A stretch of DNA of 64,000 nt, from assembly GCF_022965805.1 (NCBI RefSeq), contig NC_133106.1:38505881-38569880 (forward strand), read 5' to 3'. The translations under genes were made by a program, and so were the position numbers. Below are positions 1 through 12,262 of the stretch, in pieces; the stretch's first letter is position 1; every line of letters begins with the position of its first letter. The stretch is from Primulina eburnea (Eukaryota > Streptophyta > Magnoliopsida > Lamiales > Gesneriaceae). The notes beneath the pieces were generated by a model. It saw only the letters and a list, made by a program, of their open reading frames with translations, searched no databases and had not been told where the DNA came from.

Positions 1-450
1 TAAATGACTGAAATTCAATATTGACATCATAAAAAAATAAAATATTAAAGAGAAATTATAATTTTCCTTTTAAAAATGAAATCATAAAACTGAAATTATT
101 TAAAAAGATGGAAATTTGTCATTTTGATCTTGTTTATTTGTCATTTTGTATGTTTTGTATGTTGTTAAACTCTTCGTTTTTGCCTATTATTTTTGTGGTT
201 TTTTTTTTTTTTACAATTTTGGTCCGTGTCTAGTTGTGACGGCTACCAAATAATATTTAGGACAATATGTTCACCATCTCAACATCACATCAGCTAAAAA
301 AACTAAAATTATCAAAAACTGAAAATATATAACTAACACCGAAATTAAAAATGAACAAACAAACATACAGATGATATAATTTGATATAGTATGTAAATTT
401 AAATAAAAAGCGAGTATTTGTTGTCGAAAATCTTGGCTGCTTTAAAACTA

Positions 451-633
451 AGAGTGAGTCTTATGTGAGACCATTTCGCGGATCATAATATGTGAGACAA
501 GTCAACTCTACCTATATTCACAATAAAAAGTAATACTCTTAGTATAAAAAGTAATATTTTTTCATGGGTGACCCAAATAAGATATCCGTCTCACAAATAC
601 AATTCCTGAGACCGTCTCACACAAATTTTTGTC
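451..633 (+). repeat. GTCTCAC-ended short repeat, copy 1
   Basis: About 180 bp starting GAGTGAGTCTTATGTGAGAC and ending near GAGACCGTCTCACACAAATT. The core reads ...CACAATAAAAAGTAATACTC... then GGGTGACCCAAATAAGA. Similar sequences occur at about ten places in this window in both orientations, so this is a dispersed MITE-like family. Both ends carry a GTGAGAC-GTCTCAC palindrome. Confidence 0.75.
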
Positions 634-3438
634 TAAAATTAATATATTGTATGTAAATTTATTTATTTGGAACAATCCGTACAGTTATAGATGATGTAAT
701 TTGATATAGTTTTTAGATTGTTGACACTTATGCTACATCTAGTTAATGTTTTAAAACGTTCATGTAAAGTGAGAAATGTTGATTTTAGTGAAAATGGCAT
801 TTTATCATATATGTTTGTGAATTTGTGATTTAAATTATTATATGATCTAATTTTTGTTTACGTTGGGTATCTTTGTGTTTTGTTTGTAATTTTTAATATT
901 TTTTGACATGACACTGATGTGTATGATAATAACGTGTGTTGTATCATATCTAACGTTCAAAAAAAAAAATACTAAGATTGTCAAAATAGAAAAAATATAA
1001 GATTAAAACTTAAATTTGATGATACAGATAACTAAAATCGAAAAAGAACAAATATACAAGACAAAAATTGTAATTTTGCCTATTGGACTTTTATGTATTC
1101 CGATATCGAAAGCCATGCATTTAGCTTAAGACCATTTTATGCCAAAAATAAATTAATTCATAATTTCCAAACTAGAGATTTTTAAAAAGGATTTAAGGGG
1201 AGTGAAAAATTCGTGAATATACAACACATAAAAATTGATGAATCAATATAAATATTTAAATCTTAACTAATAAAAATGTAGCTGGAGCATATAAATTTTC
1301 TTGGCTCGGCAGTTTCACAATCCCTTAATTGCGAATGCATATTTGACTGACTACATTAAATAAGATCACACCAAATCAAATTGATAAAACAAAAACATAG
1401 CAATTAATGATCAGAACAAAATCCACGAAACATTTTTGCAAATCCATTCCGTGCATGGATATATAATAAATACAATACGATCGTACGTCCAATAAAATAA
1501 GATAATTTAATGGAAAAGTGTATTGAACAAAGATTGACAGAGACGAAGAAGACAAGTCTATCAATATGTTTGGTAAAATGGTGAAGTAGTAATATTCAAA
1601 ATTCAAATTACCAGTGTGATCATTTAATTCTTAATTTATATATGCATATCATTGTTTCTTGATAGATTTAGTTTATTTATTGTTTGATTTATTTCACATT
1701 ATATTCTCTGCATGCTTTTACATGAAATTTTGTATTTTATAATTGTTAATAGAGACAAGTAAAGAGTAGTTGTTTATCTACTATAGGAAAAATAAACAAA
1801 ATACTCAATAAAATATGGATCACGAGCAACGTAATTTTTATGTTGCTATACGTAGTAGATCTCGGTAGATGAGATCCTATCTATCTGGGTATTACTCTCA
1901 CTTCATTTCAACTAGTAAGATCTTGCTACACATACAATTTCAAAAAAAAAAAAGTGGTCTTATATATGTATGAACAAATCTTGGCCATCCATCTTATCAC
2001 GGAGACAATACCCACATGGATATGATGAAATAAACCATAGATCTCTTGCATTTTTTTCAGGATACAACGGGTAAAGATATGATCTAACTAATTAAACATC
2101 TCATATGGCCGGTGAGATATAAACGTAAACTTTTGATTTGCAAAGCTACGATCTATAGGTCGGATAAACATCCAAGGAAGAAAAAAAGTGTCGAAAAACG
2201 TCACTTATGCTGCATATTTAGTGTTTTGGCTTGAGAAGATGGAAATAATCAAACACCATAGTAAGATCAGTCGATCGAACGGGGAATGAGCAAAACATAT
2301 CTCGAGAAAACGGGAAGATGGCGAAGATTAGAGATGATGGATGGCTGGAGATGGAGATGGAGATGAAGAGAAAGAGGTGTGGTTGATTGAGATTAATAAT
2401 CCCATGGAAATTTTGGAGTTACGGTTGAAGGCATTGAGTTTAGGGCCATGGGAAAATGGTTTAATATTTTTTTTCCTTTCTTACGATTTGGATTAAATAT
2501 ATATTGTAATGATAGTTGTAAACTTTAATTAATATGCACTATATATCTTGGATTCTCAAGGCTAATCAAAGCGTAACATTTTGATCGTTTTCAATACTTT
2601 ATACGAAATAGGAGCTATACCCATTTTCTAACCTAATTGAGTTTGCCTACTCGTGTTGTGATCAAGCTCAAATATATTCAAGTTACATTCAATTTTGATG
2701 ATATCAATATTTTATTTTGGGTTTGTTTTAGAGAATGAGCCTTCAAATCTTCGCAGTTGAGTGGATTCGGTCGGCGTTATGAGGTCGGCACATACATAAA
2801 TATGGTTAGGGAGCGTCAGAGAGTTTTTCGACTTGACATCTCTTGTACTTAAGCTAGTTTGGAGAGCAAAATTAAGAGTTATGATATTAGTAAGTGAGCA
2901 AAGATAATTTGAGTGAATAAAATCGTAAGATAATACCTGATATTTATAGAGACAAGATGAGTTAAATACTTATGGAAGTAGAATTCTTGTTAAGATAAAA
3001 CTTTCATCTTAGAAAAGAGTCATCATGCAATGAGATTCAGTAACACTTTGTGACCACAACAACTATGACTCCTGATGATGACTGTCACTCTTGTCTTATC
3101 TCGAAAAGATTTGATTGATCCCATATTTATCGGAGTTTCTCATTTATCGACGAAGACGTCTCCATATTTTCTAACTATGTTAGAGCTCGGACTTCTCAGC
3201 CCCATTACTGGTCTCAGACCTCTAGTAAACGGTGCTAAGAAGATCGACGTTATTAGATATTCATGAGCTCGAACTTCTAGGCTAGCGTTACTATATTGTT
3301 GGGTTCGATAGCAAGATCCTTGATCAACAATGAAACATGAGCCAATTTTAAAATGAATTTGGATATGTCCAGATTTGTCAATTTTAAAGATATCAAATTA
3401 TATATTATTTGATTAATTAATTCTAATAAGATAGCATT

Positions 3439-3478
3439 AAATAAATAAATAAATAAATAATAAATAAATAAATAAATA
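3439..3478. repeat. (AAAT)n microsatellite
   Basis: Ten or so tandem AAAT units with one imperfect step, lying just downstream of the 3' end of the glycine-rich protein gene. Confidence 0.9.
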
Positions 3479-3568
3479 TAGTTCAATTACGAACACAAAT
3501 GCTCCATGATAATCAACCTTATATATAATGTTGCATGTTTAAATTACAAGTTACAGCGGAATTAATAT

Positions 3569-4852
3569 TTAATGGCCACCACCAAAACCTCCACCACCAC
3601 CGAAGCCGCCTCCACCTCCTACTCCTCCGCCACCACCAAAGCCGCCGCCACCTCCTAAACCTCCGCCGCCTCCACCACCGAAACCACCCCCACCTCCTAG
3701 ACCTCCACCCCCACCGGCACCACCTCCGAATCCACCGCCACCGCCTAAACCACCCCCTCCACCCAAACCGCCACCTGATCCACCTCCTAGTCCACCACCA
3801 GCACTGCCACCGAGACCTCCACCACCACCAGTACCACCACCGAGACCTCCACCTAATCCACCTCCAGCGCCACCACCAAGTCCACCGCCTTGACCCATCC
3901 CACCACCTAAACCTCCACCACCACCTAGTCCACCACCGTGACCGATTCCACCACCGGCACCTCCACCTAACCCGCCGCCATGGCCAATCCCACCACCAGC
4001 TCCACCTCCTAGACCAGCACCTCCACCTAGCCCACCGCCATGACCAATTCCACCACCTATACCGCCGCCATGTCCTAGTCCACCTCCTAAACCAGCACCA
4101 CCACCTAGCCCCCCTCCGTGACCAATTCCACCACCTAGACCACCACCGTGTCCTAGTCCACCACCAGCTCCTCCTCCTAGACCAGCACCTCCACCCAGTC
4201 CCCCTCCATGACCCATTCCACCACCTAGGCCACCGCCTTGTCCTAGTCCACCACCAGCTCCTCCTCCTAGACCAGCACCTCCACCCAGTCCCCCTCCATG
4301 ACCAATTCCACCACCGTGTCCTAGTCCACCACCAGCTCCTCCTCCTAGACCAGCACCTCCACCCAGTCCCCCTCCATGACCAATTCCACCACCTAGGCCA
4401 CCGCCATGTCCTAGTCCACCACCAGCTCCTCCGCCTAGACCAGCACCTCCACCCAGTCCCCCTCCATGACCAATTCCACCACCTAGGCCACCGCCGTGTC
4501 CTAGTCCACCACCAGCTCCTCCTCCTAGACCAGCACCTCCACCCAGTCCCCCTCCATTACCAATTCCACCACCCAGGCCACTGCCCCCACCCAGACCACC
4601 ACCGCCACCGAACCCTCCACCGCCACCGAACCCACCACCACCACCTAGACCACCCCCAACCCCTATAGGAATAGGTTTTCGCAACAATGGCGGCTTTAAG
4701 AAAGGCCTGGGCAGAAAAGGCCTTGGCAAGAAAGGCATAGGCAACAACTTTTCATCATCATAACCTCCATTGACATCACCAAAAACAACACTATCAGAAA
4801 CCAAAACCAGCAAACAGAAACCCACAAATGTACGAGAAAATCCACTCATCAT
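3569..4852 (-). CDS. secreted glycine-rich protein (cell-wall GRP type)
   Basis: A single-exon frame of 427 residues. It opens with two Met codons and a clear signal peptide (residues about 3-25: FSRTFVGFCLLVLVSDSVVF). A short Pro/Phe/Leu-rich linker follows (about residues 36-62, PFLPRPFLPRPFLKPP), and then about 360 residues that are almost entirely Gly with Leu, Ala, Ile, His and Phe. The repeats have the form GLGGGAGGGLGHGGG, with His at regular spacing in the middle and Phe (GGGGGFGGGG) toward the C-terminus. It ends in GGGH-stop. By family this is a structural wall or apoplast protein of the class I GRP kind, with no enzymatic role expected. The opposite strand has a long His/Leu/Pro frame that is a shadow of the GGN codons. 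A TATA-like box lies about 60 nt upstream. Confidence 0.88.
   Translation of the reverse strand: MMSGFSRTFVGFCLLVLVSDSVVFGDVNGGYDDEKLLPMPFLPRPFLPRPFLKPPLLRKPIPIGVGGGLGGGGGFGGGGGFGGGGGLGGGSGLGGGIGNGGGLGGGAGLGGGAGGGLGHGGGLGGGIGHGGGLGGGAGLGGGAGGGLGHGGGLGGGIGHGGGLGGGAGLGGGAGGGLGHGGGIGHGGGLGGGAGLGGGAGGGLGQGGGLGGGMGHGGGLGGGAGLGGGAGGGLGHGGGLGGGIGHGGGLGGGAGLGGGLGHGGGIGGGIGHGGGLGGGAGLGGGAGGGIGHGGGLGGGAGGGIGHGGGLGGGGGLGGGMGQGGGLGGGAGGGLGGGLGGGTGGGGGLGGSAGGGLGGGSGGGLGGGGGLGGGGGFGGGAGGGGGLGGGGGFGGGGGGGLGGGGGFGGGGGVGGGGGFGGGGGFGGGH
4030..4560 (-). repeat. coding minisatellite inside the GRP gene
   Basis: Near-identical tandem units of about 75-93 bp, recognisable by AGACCAGCACCTCCACCC recurring near 4180, 4270, 4345, 4437 and 4528. 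Each encodes about 25-31 residues of GLGGGAGGGLGHGGG type. The units differ by a few silent or conservative changes, so array length has probably expanded recently. Confidence 0.8.
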
Positions 4853-4911
4853 TTGTTACCAACCGAAACCTGATCTCCACACAAATACACGATCATCCAT
4901 TTAAGGGGGAG

Positions 4912-4919
4912 TTTTTATA
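4912..4919 (-). promoter_or_regulatory. TATA box of the GRP gene
   Basis: The minus strand reads TATAAAAA about 60 nt upstream of the first ATG (4852), a normal plant TATA-to-ATG spacing for a gene with a short leader. Confidence 0.55.
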
Positions 4920-6711
4920 CTGAAAATACATGCATCAAACCACATGGTAGGTCCTCTGCAACTCCACTGCCCAACTTTAATGCAGTAAATGTATGCTGCT
5001 ATGTGATCGGGCAAGAGACTTAATATTTTCCAACCGTCACCTGTTCAGACTCGCGAATATTGGCACAAGTATAATTACTTTTAGCATTATTAACTATGCA
5101 TTCTTGATCTCCGTAATTAATTAGTCGCCTTCATTAATTAACTACTCATCGTTATCCACATTTTTATTCTCGTTATTTATTTTTCAAAAGCTGATCATTT
5201 TCAGTGAAATTAAATGCTCACAAATAATCGTATTCCGCCAATCATAAATACTTGAACCAAATGATGTCATTTGAACTGCGAGGCATTTATTTCCTTCAGC
5301 TTCTTTCAGTGGCTCACAGATCAGACGCGTGATCAATAAATAACACTTGACTTTCTGTGCTCAAGATTACATGAAAATCGTTCTGTTCTTGGGGGAACTT
5401 GTAAAATAATCTTTGTTAATCAAGGTTAAAAAAAATACGGTGATGTTATTCCTATCAGCTTCCAACTCCTCTCTTTCTTCTTTTTTTAAAGCTTTATGGG
5501 TACTGCACTCACCGATCTTGCATTGTATTGTTTGATATTATTTTTTATTTCTGTAGTTTTTTTATAGGATGTTTACTAAAATCTCTATAATCTTGGTGCC
5601 ATTAAATTTTATTAATTTAAAGAGGATTAATTGAGAAATTAATAATGTATTATTTTAAAGAATATTTTATCTATTCAGCAAACATAAATTTGATAATGTA
5701 AAAAATTCACAGTGTTTCACTAATGCATGCATGATATTCCTTGAATTAATATTAAAATGAAGTTCATTGAACACATATATTTATACAAGGAAGTGATATT
5801 TATTGTTTTTAATCATTGATTAACTAAATAACATTGATGATTTAACATATAAATACATTTGGAATCTTTTATAGGAAAGAAAGCTCTATAGCTACAACTA
5901 ATCTTCATAATTTCTTGTTGTAATTCGATAACACAACACCAAATCTTTCGGATGCAGTGCAAAATGTTGGAGATGAAATCTAAATAAATTTAAAATTATA
6001 AGAAAAATAAACAATAATGAAACCATATTTTGGTAAATTGTACTTGTTATCTATATAATTTTAGATAATTATTAATGAGTGAGTCTTATGTGAGACCGTC
6101 TTGAGGTTGATCAACTCTACCGATATTAACAATAAAAAATAATGATTTTAACATAAAAAGTAATATTTTTTTATGGATGACCCAAATAAAGACCTGTCTC
6201 ACAAAAACGACCCGTAAGACCGTCTCATACAAATTTTTATCATTATTAATTTATGATAATGACATGACGATAACTTGATATAAGAATCAAAATTATCATC
6301 TTATTAATTTATTGAAATTATTAATTTAATATAGAAAAAATATCATTTTAGAGACTTTTAATTAACTCTATTTAATTTGTACTCTTTTCGTAAAATTGTT
6401 TACTTTATCTCATAAAGATACGCACTCTTTTGGAATCTATACATCCCTATACTTATCATAAATGGCCTACGCAGCATATTTTTTCTTTTCCACAAAAACT
6501 ACATAAATGAAATTAAAACTGAGAAATACCATCCTCCTATAGCAAAGATTTCCTCCAAAAATATAACATTTCTGCATAGCTTCAAGTACTTTATTAATCA
6601 TTAGATTAACAAAAAATATATAATTAATGAGATTAGGTACACAAAATCAAATCTTATTATATTTATAATTATTAATGTCCGAGTCCAGTTTCTTCGACCT
6701 TATCGACAGCT
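4920..6711. other. intergenic between GRP and cytochrome b5
   Basis: AT-rich with no supported reading frame. It includes the upstream region of the GRP gene, one copy of the GTCTCAC-ended repeat at 6078-6243, and the 3' flank of the cytochrome b5 gene. Confidence 0.6.
6078..6243 (+). repeat. GTCTCAC-ended short repeat, copy 2
   Basis: Starts GAGTGAGTCTTATGTGAGAC and ends AAGACCGTCTCATACAAATT. It has the same core of AATAAAAAATAATG and GATGACCCAAATAAAG as the other copies, but with several substitutions and small deletions. Confidence 0.75.
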
Positions 6712-7085
6712 CTAGCTTGATGGGCGGAAGACATTGACCCCCATACCCAGAATTATGATCGCAAAAGCCACAACAAAATACAGAAGACGATTATTAGTCG
6801 ATTCCAGTGGCTTGTCCTTGGTAGCTGTAACAGAGCCTGAGGATGCAGCACCCGTCGCTTTCGACTTTGTTTCATGGTTTGATGGATCGACCTCTCCAAC
6901 GTAGAATTCGTCTAACATCAACCTAGCCGCGCTGCCGTGGCCTACATCCTCGAATTCTTCACTCGCATCCTTACCTGAAAAATTATATGATCTTCATATT
7001 ATATTTCATATCCAAAAGTTGAGATATTAATTAAGAAAAAATAAATATGTATTTGAAATTAATAATATGATTTCCAATATATCGT

Positions 7086-7176
<91 letters not shown>

Positions 7177-7725
7177 CTGCTGATTCCAATAAGACTTCAT
7201 CGCCACCAGGATGCTCGCTCAGGAAGTTCGTTACGTTGTAAACCTGTATCCACAGTAATTACGAAAGAATTTTCAAACAAATCATTTATGAATCCAATAA
7301 ATTGGTTGATCAAAGAAGGTCAACGGTGGTAGAAGATCGTAGGACGAATTCTTTGACTGCTAAATCTTTTTAATCATACAACTGCTAAAACGTCACAATT
7401 ATGCCCCAACATTACCTTAGAACAATTTTTACAAAATATGTTTATAAACGAAAAAAATTGTTCCACTCAACTCAATAATAGTTGACGACGATTCAATGAG
7501 AATTGTTGCGGAAGCAAGACTGAACGAAATAAATAAATTAAAATCATAAACTTCAGCCATCCATCACATAAAAAATGGGTCCAAGAATCGAAAATTCAAC
7601 AAAAAATTATTGGAAAAGCGAAATAATTTATAAAGTACCTTAGAATTAATGATGACCCAGCAATCTTCAGAAGTGTTGTGAACAGAAACGTCAGAATAGC
7701 TAAGTAGTTTGCTTGCAGAAGCCAT
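6712..7725 (-). CDS. CYB5: cytochrome b5, tail-anchored
   Basis: Three exons on the minus strand: 7639-7725, 7177-7243 and 6712-6974. They join in phase to 138 residues. The protein starts [17 protein letters not shown]. It has the haem-binding HPGG motif (residues about 39-42, in [14 protein letters not shown]) with its axial His, and the second axial His in [13 protein letters not shown] Ser/Thr/Lys-rich linker and one C-terminal membrane segment ([17 protein letters not shown]) follow, ending FRPSS. This is the layout of microsomal or outer-mitochondrial b5, which passes electrons to desaturases, hydroxylases and P450s. Length and domain order are normal for plants. Intron 2 starts GTGTAT and runs straight into a long (AT)n tract. 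Confidence 0.92.
7089..7173. repeat. (AT)n microsatellite at a splice donor
   Basis: About 42 uninterrupted AT units in cytochrome b5 intron 2. The array begins only a few nucleotides after the 5' splice site (exon 2 ends at 7177 and the donor is at 7176-7175 on the minus strand). Confidence 0.95.
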
Positions 7726-8177
7726 TGTCTTCCTTCTTACAATCTTATATAAATGATAGCCTCTCAATAGAAATAAAAAATTCCCGAAATTATTTGATCT
7801 TCTGAATTAGAAATCTATACTTATATATATTAAACAAATCCTTGAATGCTACAAATCTTGGAATTATTATTCGATTTATAAGTTAAACAATATTTTATAT
7901 ATTGTCACATAAATTATACATGGGGTGGACTCTCCAAGAAAGGGACTAATATGTAAATAACGATTTCCTTTTATTTACGAAAATACCCGTTCGAGAACTT
8001 TTGTGATGATTTTGTACAGTAGATGCTGCGTTTGATTAGGTCATGATTCACGAGACATAACATATCATGTAGACATTAATTATATTATTATAAGTACAAT
8101 AATTATATGAATTTAAGATTTGAAATATATAATTTGTTGTAATCTAGATGCCTTGAGTTGTACATGTTCAGGGGATA

Positions 8178-8179
<2 letters not shown>

Positions 8180-8221
<42 letters not shown>
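8180..8221. repeat. (TA)n microsatellite
   Basis: About 20 perfect TA units in intergenic DNA. Confidence 0.95.
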
Positions 8222-8223
<2 letters not shown>

Positions 8224-8302
8224 TGTTTGGCGGCATTTTCTTATTCAATTAGCAGTTATGGAAAACATAGAAAAATGGCATAAGGTCGGTAATATATTTT
8301 TG

Positions 8303-8488
8303 AGTAGGTCTCTTGTGAGACGACCTCACGAATCTTTATCTATGAGACATGTCAATTCTACTGATATTCAGAATAAAAAGTAATATTTTTAGCATAAAAA
8401 GCAATATTTTTCCATAGATGACCCAGATAAGAGATCAGTCTCACAAAATATGACCCGTGAGATCGTCTCATATAAGTTTTTACCTATA
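8303..8488 (+). repeat. GTCTCAC-ended short repeat, copy 3
   Basis: Starts GAGTAGGTCTCTTGTGAGAC and ends GAGATCGTCTCATATAAGTT. The conserved core ATAAAAAGTAATATTTTTAG and ATGACCCAGATAAGAGATC are present. Confidence 0.75.
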
Positions 8489-9261
8489 TTTTTTGTACTA
8501 GCAGCTATAGTAAAATCTTTATGTTCTATAATGAATTTACTGAGAGGCTAGAAGATGATGTCATCTCCCATGATATTAAATTTTTTCTACTAATATCCAA
8601 TAAATTTCTTTTACGTAAATGAATAAAGTTCACACACTAATCGAGCCACCAGTAGAAATTTGATATTTTAATTCGTTCGCTAATTTGAAATTACGAAGTA
8701 ACCTAGAGTAATTACTAAGAATTATAAATATTACAGCAATGAAATAAGCAATTAAAGCCATGGCCACCACACCACATAACTGGTTTAGCTCGAAATATTC
8801 TCCAAACCCATTGAAATTTCATAGGAGTCGTTAATATTCAGCTAGCCCATATGAATGAAAGTATCATATTGAAACCCGTACGTCGAAAATAATTATATGC
8901 AGCCTATAAAATTTGGGACTAGACTTTATTTCGGTCCACTCTTGTGCCAAGCCATTCTTATGGTTCTTTCCAAATTGGTTGGCCCAAGCACAAATTATTA
9001 TTAGGAACTCGAGCTCGATATTTTTCTCAACTAAAATTGAATAGATTCAGAATATAATTAAATTTAAAATATTTACACTTAAAAATTCTAATACCAAAAA
9101 TTTAACACATCAAATGACCCATTTCACGGAAAACACACTATGAACATTGATTCTAAATTTGCAAACACGTGTAGACACATTATATATGATTTAAATTTTC
9201 TATGCATATAATATTTCCAATAAATGTTAAATAAAAATAATAAGCATAAAAACACCCGTAT

Positions 9262-9375
9262 TTATAATAATAATTAATAATGTTGTCATAAAAAATAATA
9301 CTTTTTCATTAGTGAATCAAATAAGATGTTCGTCTTACAAGATGACTCGTGAGACCCTCTCACAAAATTTTGTAT
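9262..9375 (+). repeat. GTCTCAC-ended short repeat, partial copy 4
   Basis: Only the right half is recognisable: AAAAAATAATACTTTTTCAT, then AAATAAGATGTTCGTCTTAC, ending GAGACCCTCTCACAAAATTT. The left end has decayed or been deleted. Confidence 0.6.
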
Positions 9376-9860
9376 GTTATCTTATTTATATAACTATTTT
9401 ATTTAGCAAATTCACAATTGATATTTAATTTAATACATGTTTAGTAGTGGTTTTATTTTAACATTATTATGATAATTTAGTTAATTAAGATAATTTTATT
9501 TGACAATATTTTGTCTATTTTTACTCCCTTTAAGTACATCGTGATTTTGGTTTTGATAAAATTCACTATTATGTTATTTTTATTATTTTCTCATTGTGAA
9601 TTATATTTAGAAGAAATTTATATTTTCTAATTTGAGAGAGTTGTCATTATGTAATAATCACGTGGATTGAAAGTGTCATATGAATAAGTGAATATATATG
9701 ATTTATTTTCATAATATATTTTCATTTTTGTGTTTTATATATATTTAGATTGATAAATACTCGTAAACAATATGTTATTCGATTGTAAACATTATCTAAA
9801 TCTCATTATTATATGTTTCATTATTAGTTATTTACGTGCATCGCACGTATACATTCCTAG

Positions 9861-9891
<31 letters not shown>
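9861..9891. repeat. (TA)n(TG)n compound microsatellite
   Basis: About six TA units run directly into nine TG units. Confidence 0.9.
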
Positions 9892-10521
9892 TTCCAGATT
9901 CAAAGTTTTTAAAGTAGAGTTCAATCTTGAGCGTTCAATTAATTAAAAATAGTCATGAAAAAGAAGGTGGCGGTAACCTGTGATACACATTAATGGAAAG
10001 AGGTGAGGTGATTTTTTCTGCGAGGTTGAAATTAATCCAAAGGCTCCTCGCCTCTCCACATGTATGTATCTTGGGAAACTGTACATGTATAAAGTCAGAA
10101 CGCAAGTACTTCATTTTCAAGATAATGTAAGCTTCCTTCTTCATATATTTTCAGACAGTAGTACACAAAATATCAGTCATTTTCACACAGAAAACAAAAC
10201 CCTTTTATTCATTTTTCACTTCTCTGATTTTTCCTAGTGTTTCTATGGAGGTTAATTAAGGTGTGGTTCACTCAGTTTTGTCTTTACTTCTCTTTCATAT
10301 ATGTGCTTGTGTAATTAATTATTTTTGTCACTATGCGCGTGGATATGTCCAAGTACCAATTATTTGATTTAAATTTCATGTTTTGTTTCTTGATCAATTG
10401 TTTTTTTACATGATTCAGGATGGTGGACCATGTCTGTAAAAAATTTGTCGAGGACTGTCTTTTTTCATGATTTGAGTTCACTAGGGTTTCGTGGGTAAAG
10501 CAAGTGGAGTTGAATATATTA

Positions 10522-12262
10522 ATGGAGAAAGATGGAAGCTACCTGGTATGCTATATATATCTTGTTTGGTATGCTCTTACAGTATGTATGTATATTGACA
10601 AAATTAACGTATTTCATCAAATAAAAGTTGTGTTAGATTTTTGCTAACCTATTTTACTGATCTGTTTGAATATTTTGTCGCTGTTAAAGGGTGTATTTTC
10701 TGAGGTAATTAATTATATGGTCATTTGTTTTACTTTGAAGCAAATATTTGCAGGGAAACCTGCCTGGACTTGACTATTCTCTTGAAGCTCACACTCATGA
10801 TCAAGAATTAATGAAGCAACAAATTGGAGAAACATCCACTAATCAAAATACGAACCAAATGGTGGATTACATGATAAATACGACACAATCGCTGCCACCA
10901 CAGCCTTCTTTAGCGTCCAATTTCTGTGGTTCATCTTCATTCGACAAGTTGAGTTTTGCAGATGTGATGCAGTTCTCTGATTTTGGCCGTAAGTTGGCCT
11001 TAAATCAAGCCAAAACCTGCGAGGAAGAGAGCGGGATGGATCCTGTTTACTTCCTCAAGTTCCCTGTTCTCAACGACAAGTTGCAGGAGGATCATCATCT
11101 CTCTTTAGTGGCTCCTCAAAATTTTGGAGAAAATCAAGTAAGTTACAGAGGGTTGAGTGAAGAAAGAATAGGTCATGATCAAACTAGGGTTGATATCGAA
11201 AATAATGCTTCAGCTCAATTGAGGTTTCTGGGAGAAAATCTCGAAAAAAGACCATTAACAGAAGGCGGAAGTAAGAGCAGGAAAAAAAGGCCAAGAACTT
11301 CGAAGACAAGTGATCAAGTTGAGAGTCAAAGGATGACACATATCGCAGTTGAAAGAAACCGAAGGAAGCAAATGAACGAGCACCTTCACGTCTTAAGGTC
11401 TCTGATGCCTAGTTCTTACGTCCAAAGGGTAATAAAAACTTCACGTAATCTCCACATAAAAGCTTTATTACTTTCGTGTTAGTTGCCTTAAACACGAAGT
11501 CCAATGTAAACTTTAACCCATGTACGTATATCATGTTATTATTTCAGGGTGATCAAGCTTCGATAATTGGTGGAGCCATTGAATTTGTGAGGGAATTAGA
11601 ACAACTCCTCCAATGCCTGGAATCACAGAAAAGAAGGCGACTCTATGGCGATGGCCAGAGGCCAGGAGAGACGTCTCTCGGTGTCCAAACGCCTCAACCG
11701 CCATTGATCTTTCCTCCCCTGGGTGGTCCAAATGATCATCAAGGGAAGCTTCTTGAATATGAATCTGGATTACAAGAGGAAACAGGTCAGAGTAAGTCAT
11801 GCTTGGCAGATGTGGAAGTGAAAGTTTTAGGGTTTGACGCTTTAATCAAGATTTTATCAAGGAGAAGAGTTGGCCAGCTGGTAAAATTGATCGCTGCACT
11901 TGAAGATTTGCAGCTCAGTATTCTTCATACCAATATCACAACTATTGAGCAGACTGTTCTCTATTCTTACAGTGTCAAGGTACGTACTTCATCTCAACTT
12001 TTAGACACATAATCTTAGTTAAAAATCTGACGTGGCTTATGCAAAAATTTGTAGAGTCATTCTAAAAAGTTGAAATATTATATAACTATTACAGCAATTT
12101 TTCTAAACAACAGCTAGCATACATGTATTTTCAATTTACAAATAATTAATTAGTGATGTTTTGTGCATGCAGATTGGTGGAGAAGCAAGGGTTACAGCGG
12201 AAGATATAGCGAACTCGGTCCAGCAAATATTTAGTTTTATCCATGCAAATAGTGGCATATAA
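10522..12262 (+). CDS. FAMA: FAMA-type bHLH transcription factor
   Basis: Four exons: 10522-10545, 10754-11428, 11548-11979 and 12173-12262. They join in phase to 406 residues. The 8-residue first exon (MEKDGSYL) matches the short FAMA start. The N-terminal part has [12 protein letters not shown] and [13 protein letters not shown], which belong to FAMA and are absent from the much shorter MUTE. The bHLH (about residues 199-250) reads [18 protein letters not shown] then [22 protein letters not shown] fits the LxCxE retinoblastoma-binding site known in FAMA. A C-terminal ACT-like domain carries [15 protein letters not shown] and ILHTNITT. By family it acts in the nucleus, ending guard-cell precursor divisions and driving guard-cell and myrosin-cell fate. 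Two helix-1 changes relative to the Arabidopsis protein as I recall it ([12 protein letters not shown] for HLRVLRSLMPGS) are visible. Confidence 0.92.

Larger units (their letters stand above)
1..3568. other. AT-rich gene-poor flank
   Basis: No supported gene. Reading frames here are short and show no recognisable family. The stretch is strongly AT-rich with homopolymer runs. It contains one copy of the short GAGTGAGTC repeat (listed separately) and a purine-rich GGAGAT run near 2345-2370. A somewhat GC-richer stretch around 2740-3300 could be old transposon sequence, but I could not assign it. Confidence 0.6.
7726..10521. other. intergenic upstream of cytochrome b5 and FAMA
   Basis: Divergent promoter space between cytochrome b5 (-) and the FAMA-like gene (+). 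It is AT-rich with no supported gene. It holds two microsatellites, a full copy (8303-8488) and a partial copy (9262-9375) of the GTCTCAC-ended repeat. The last about 400 nt is the likely promoter and leader of the bHLH gene. Confidence 0.6.

Noticed and set aside
1850..1935. Possible hairpin (GTAGTAGATCT ... AGATCTTGCTAC) considered as a microRNA precursor
   Set aside because: The paired arm is only about 11 nt with a mismatch, and neither arm matches a microRNA I recognise.
3075..3266. 63-codon plus-strand frame
   Set aside because: Short, with no motif and no conserved neighbour. Probably chance or decayed transposon.
3535..4668. Long His/Leu/Pro-rich frame on the plus strand
   Set aside because: It is the exact antisense of the glycine-rich gene. 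GGN codons read backwards give CC-rich His/Pro/Leu codons, and it has no signal peptide or family.
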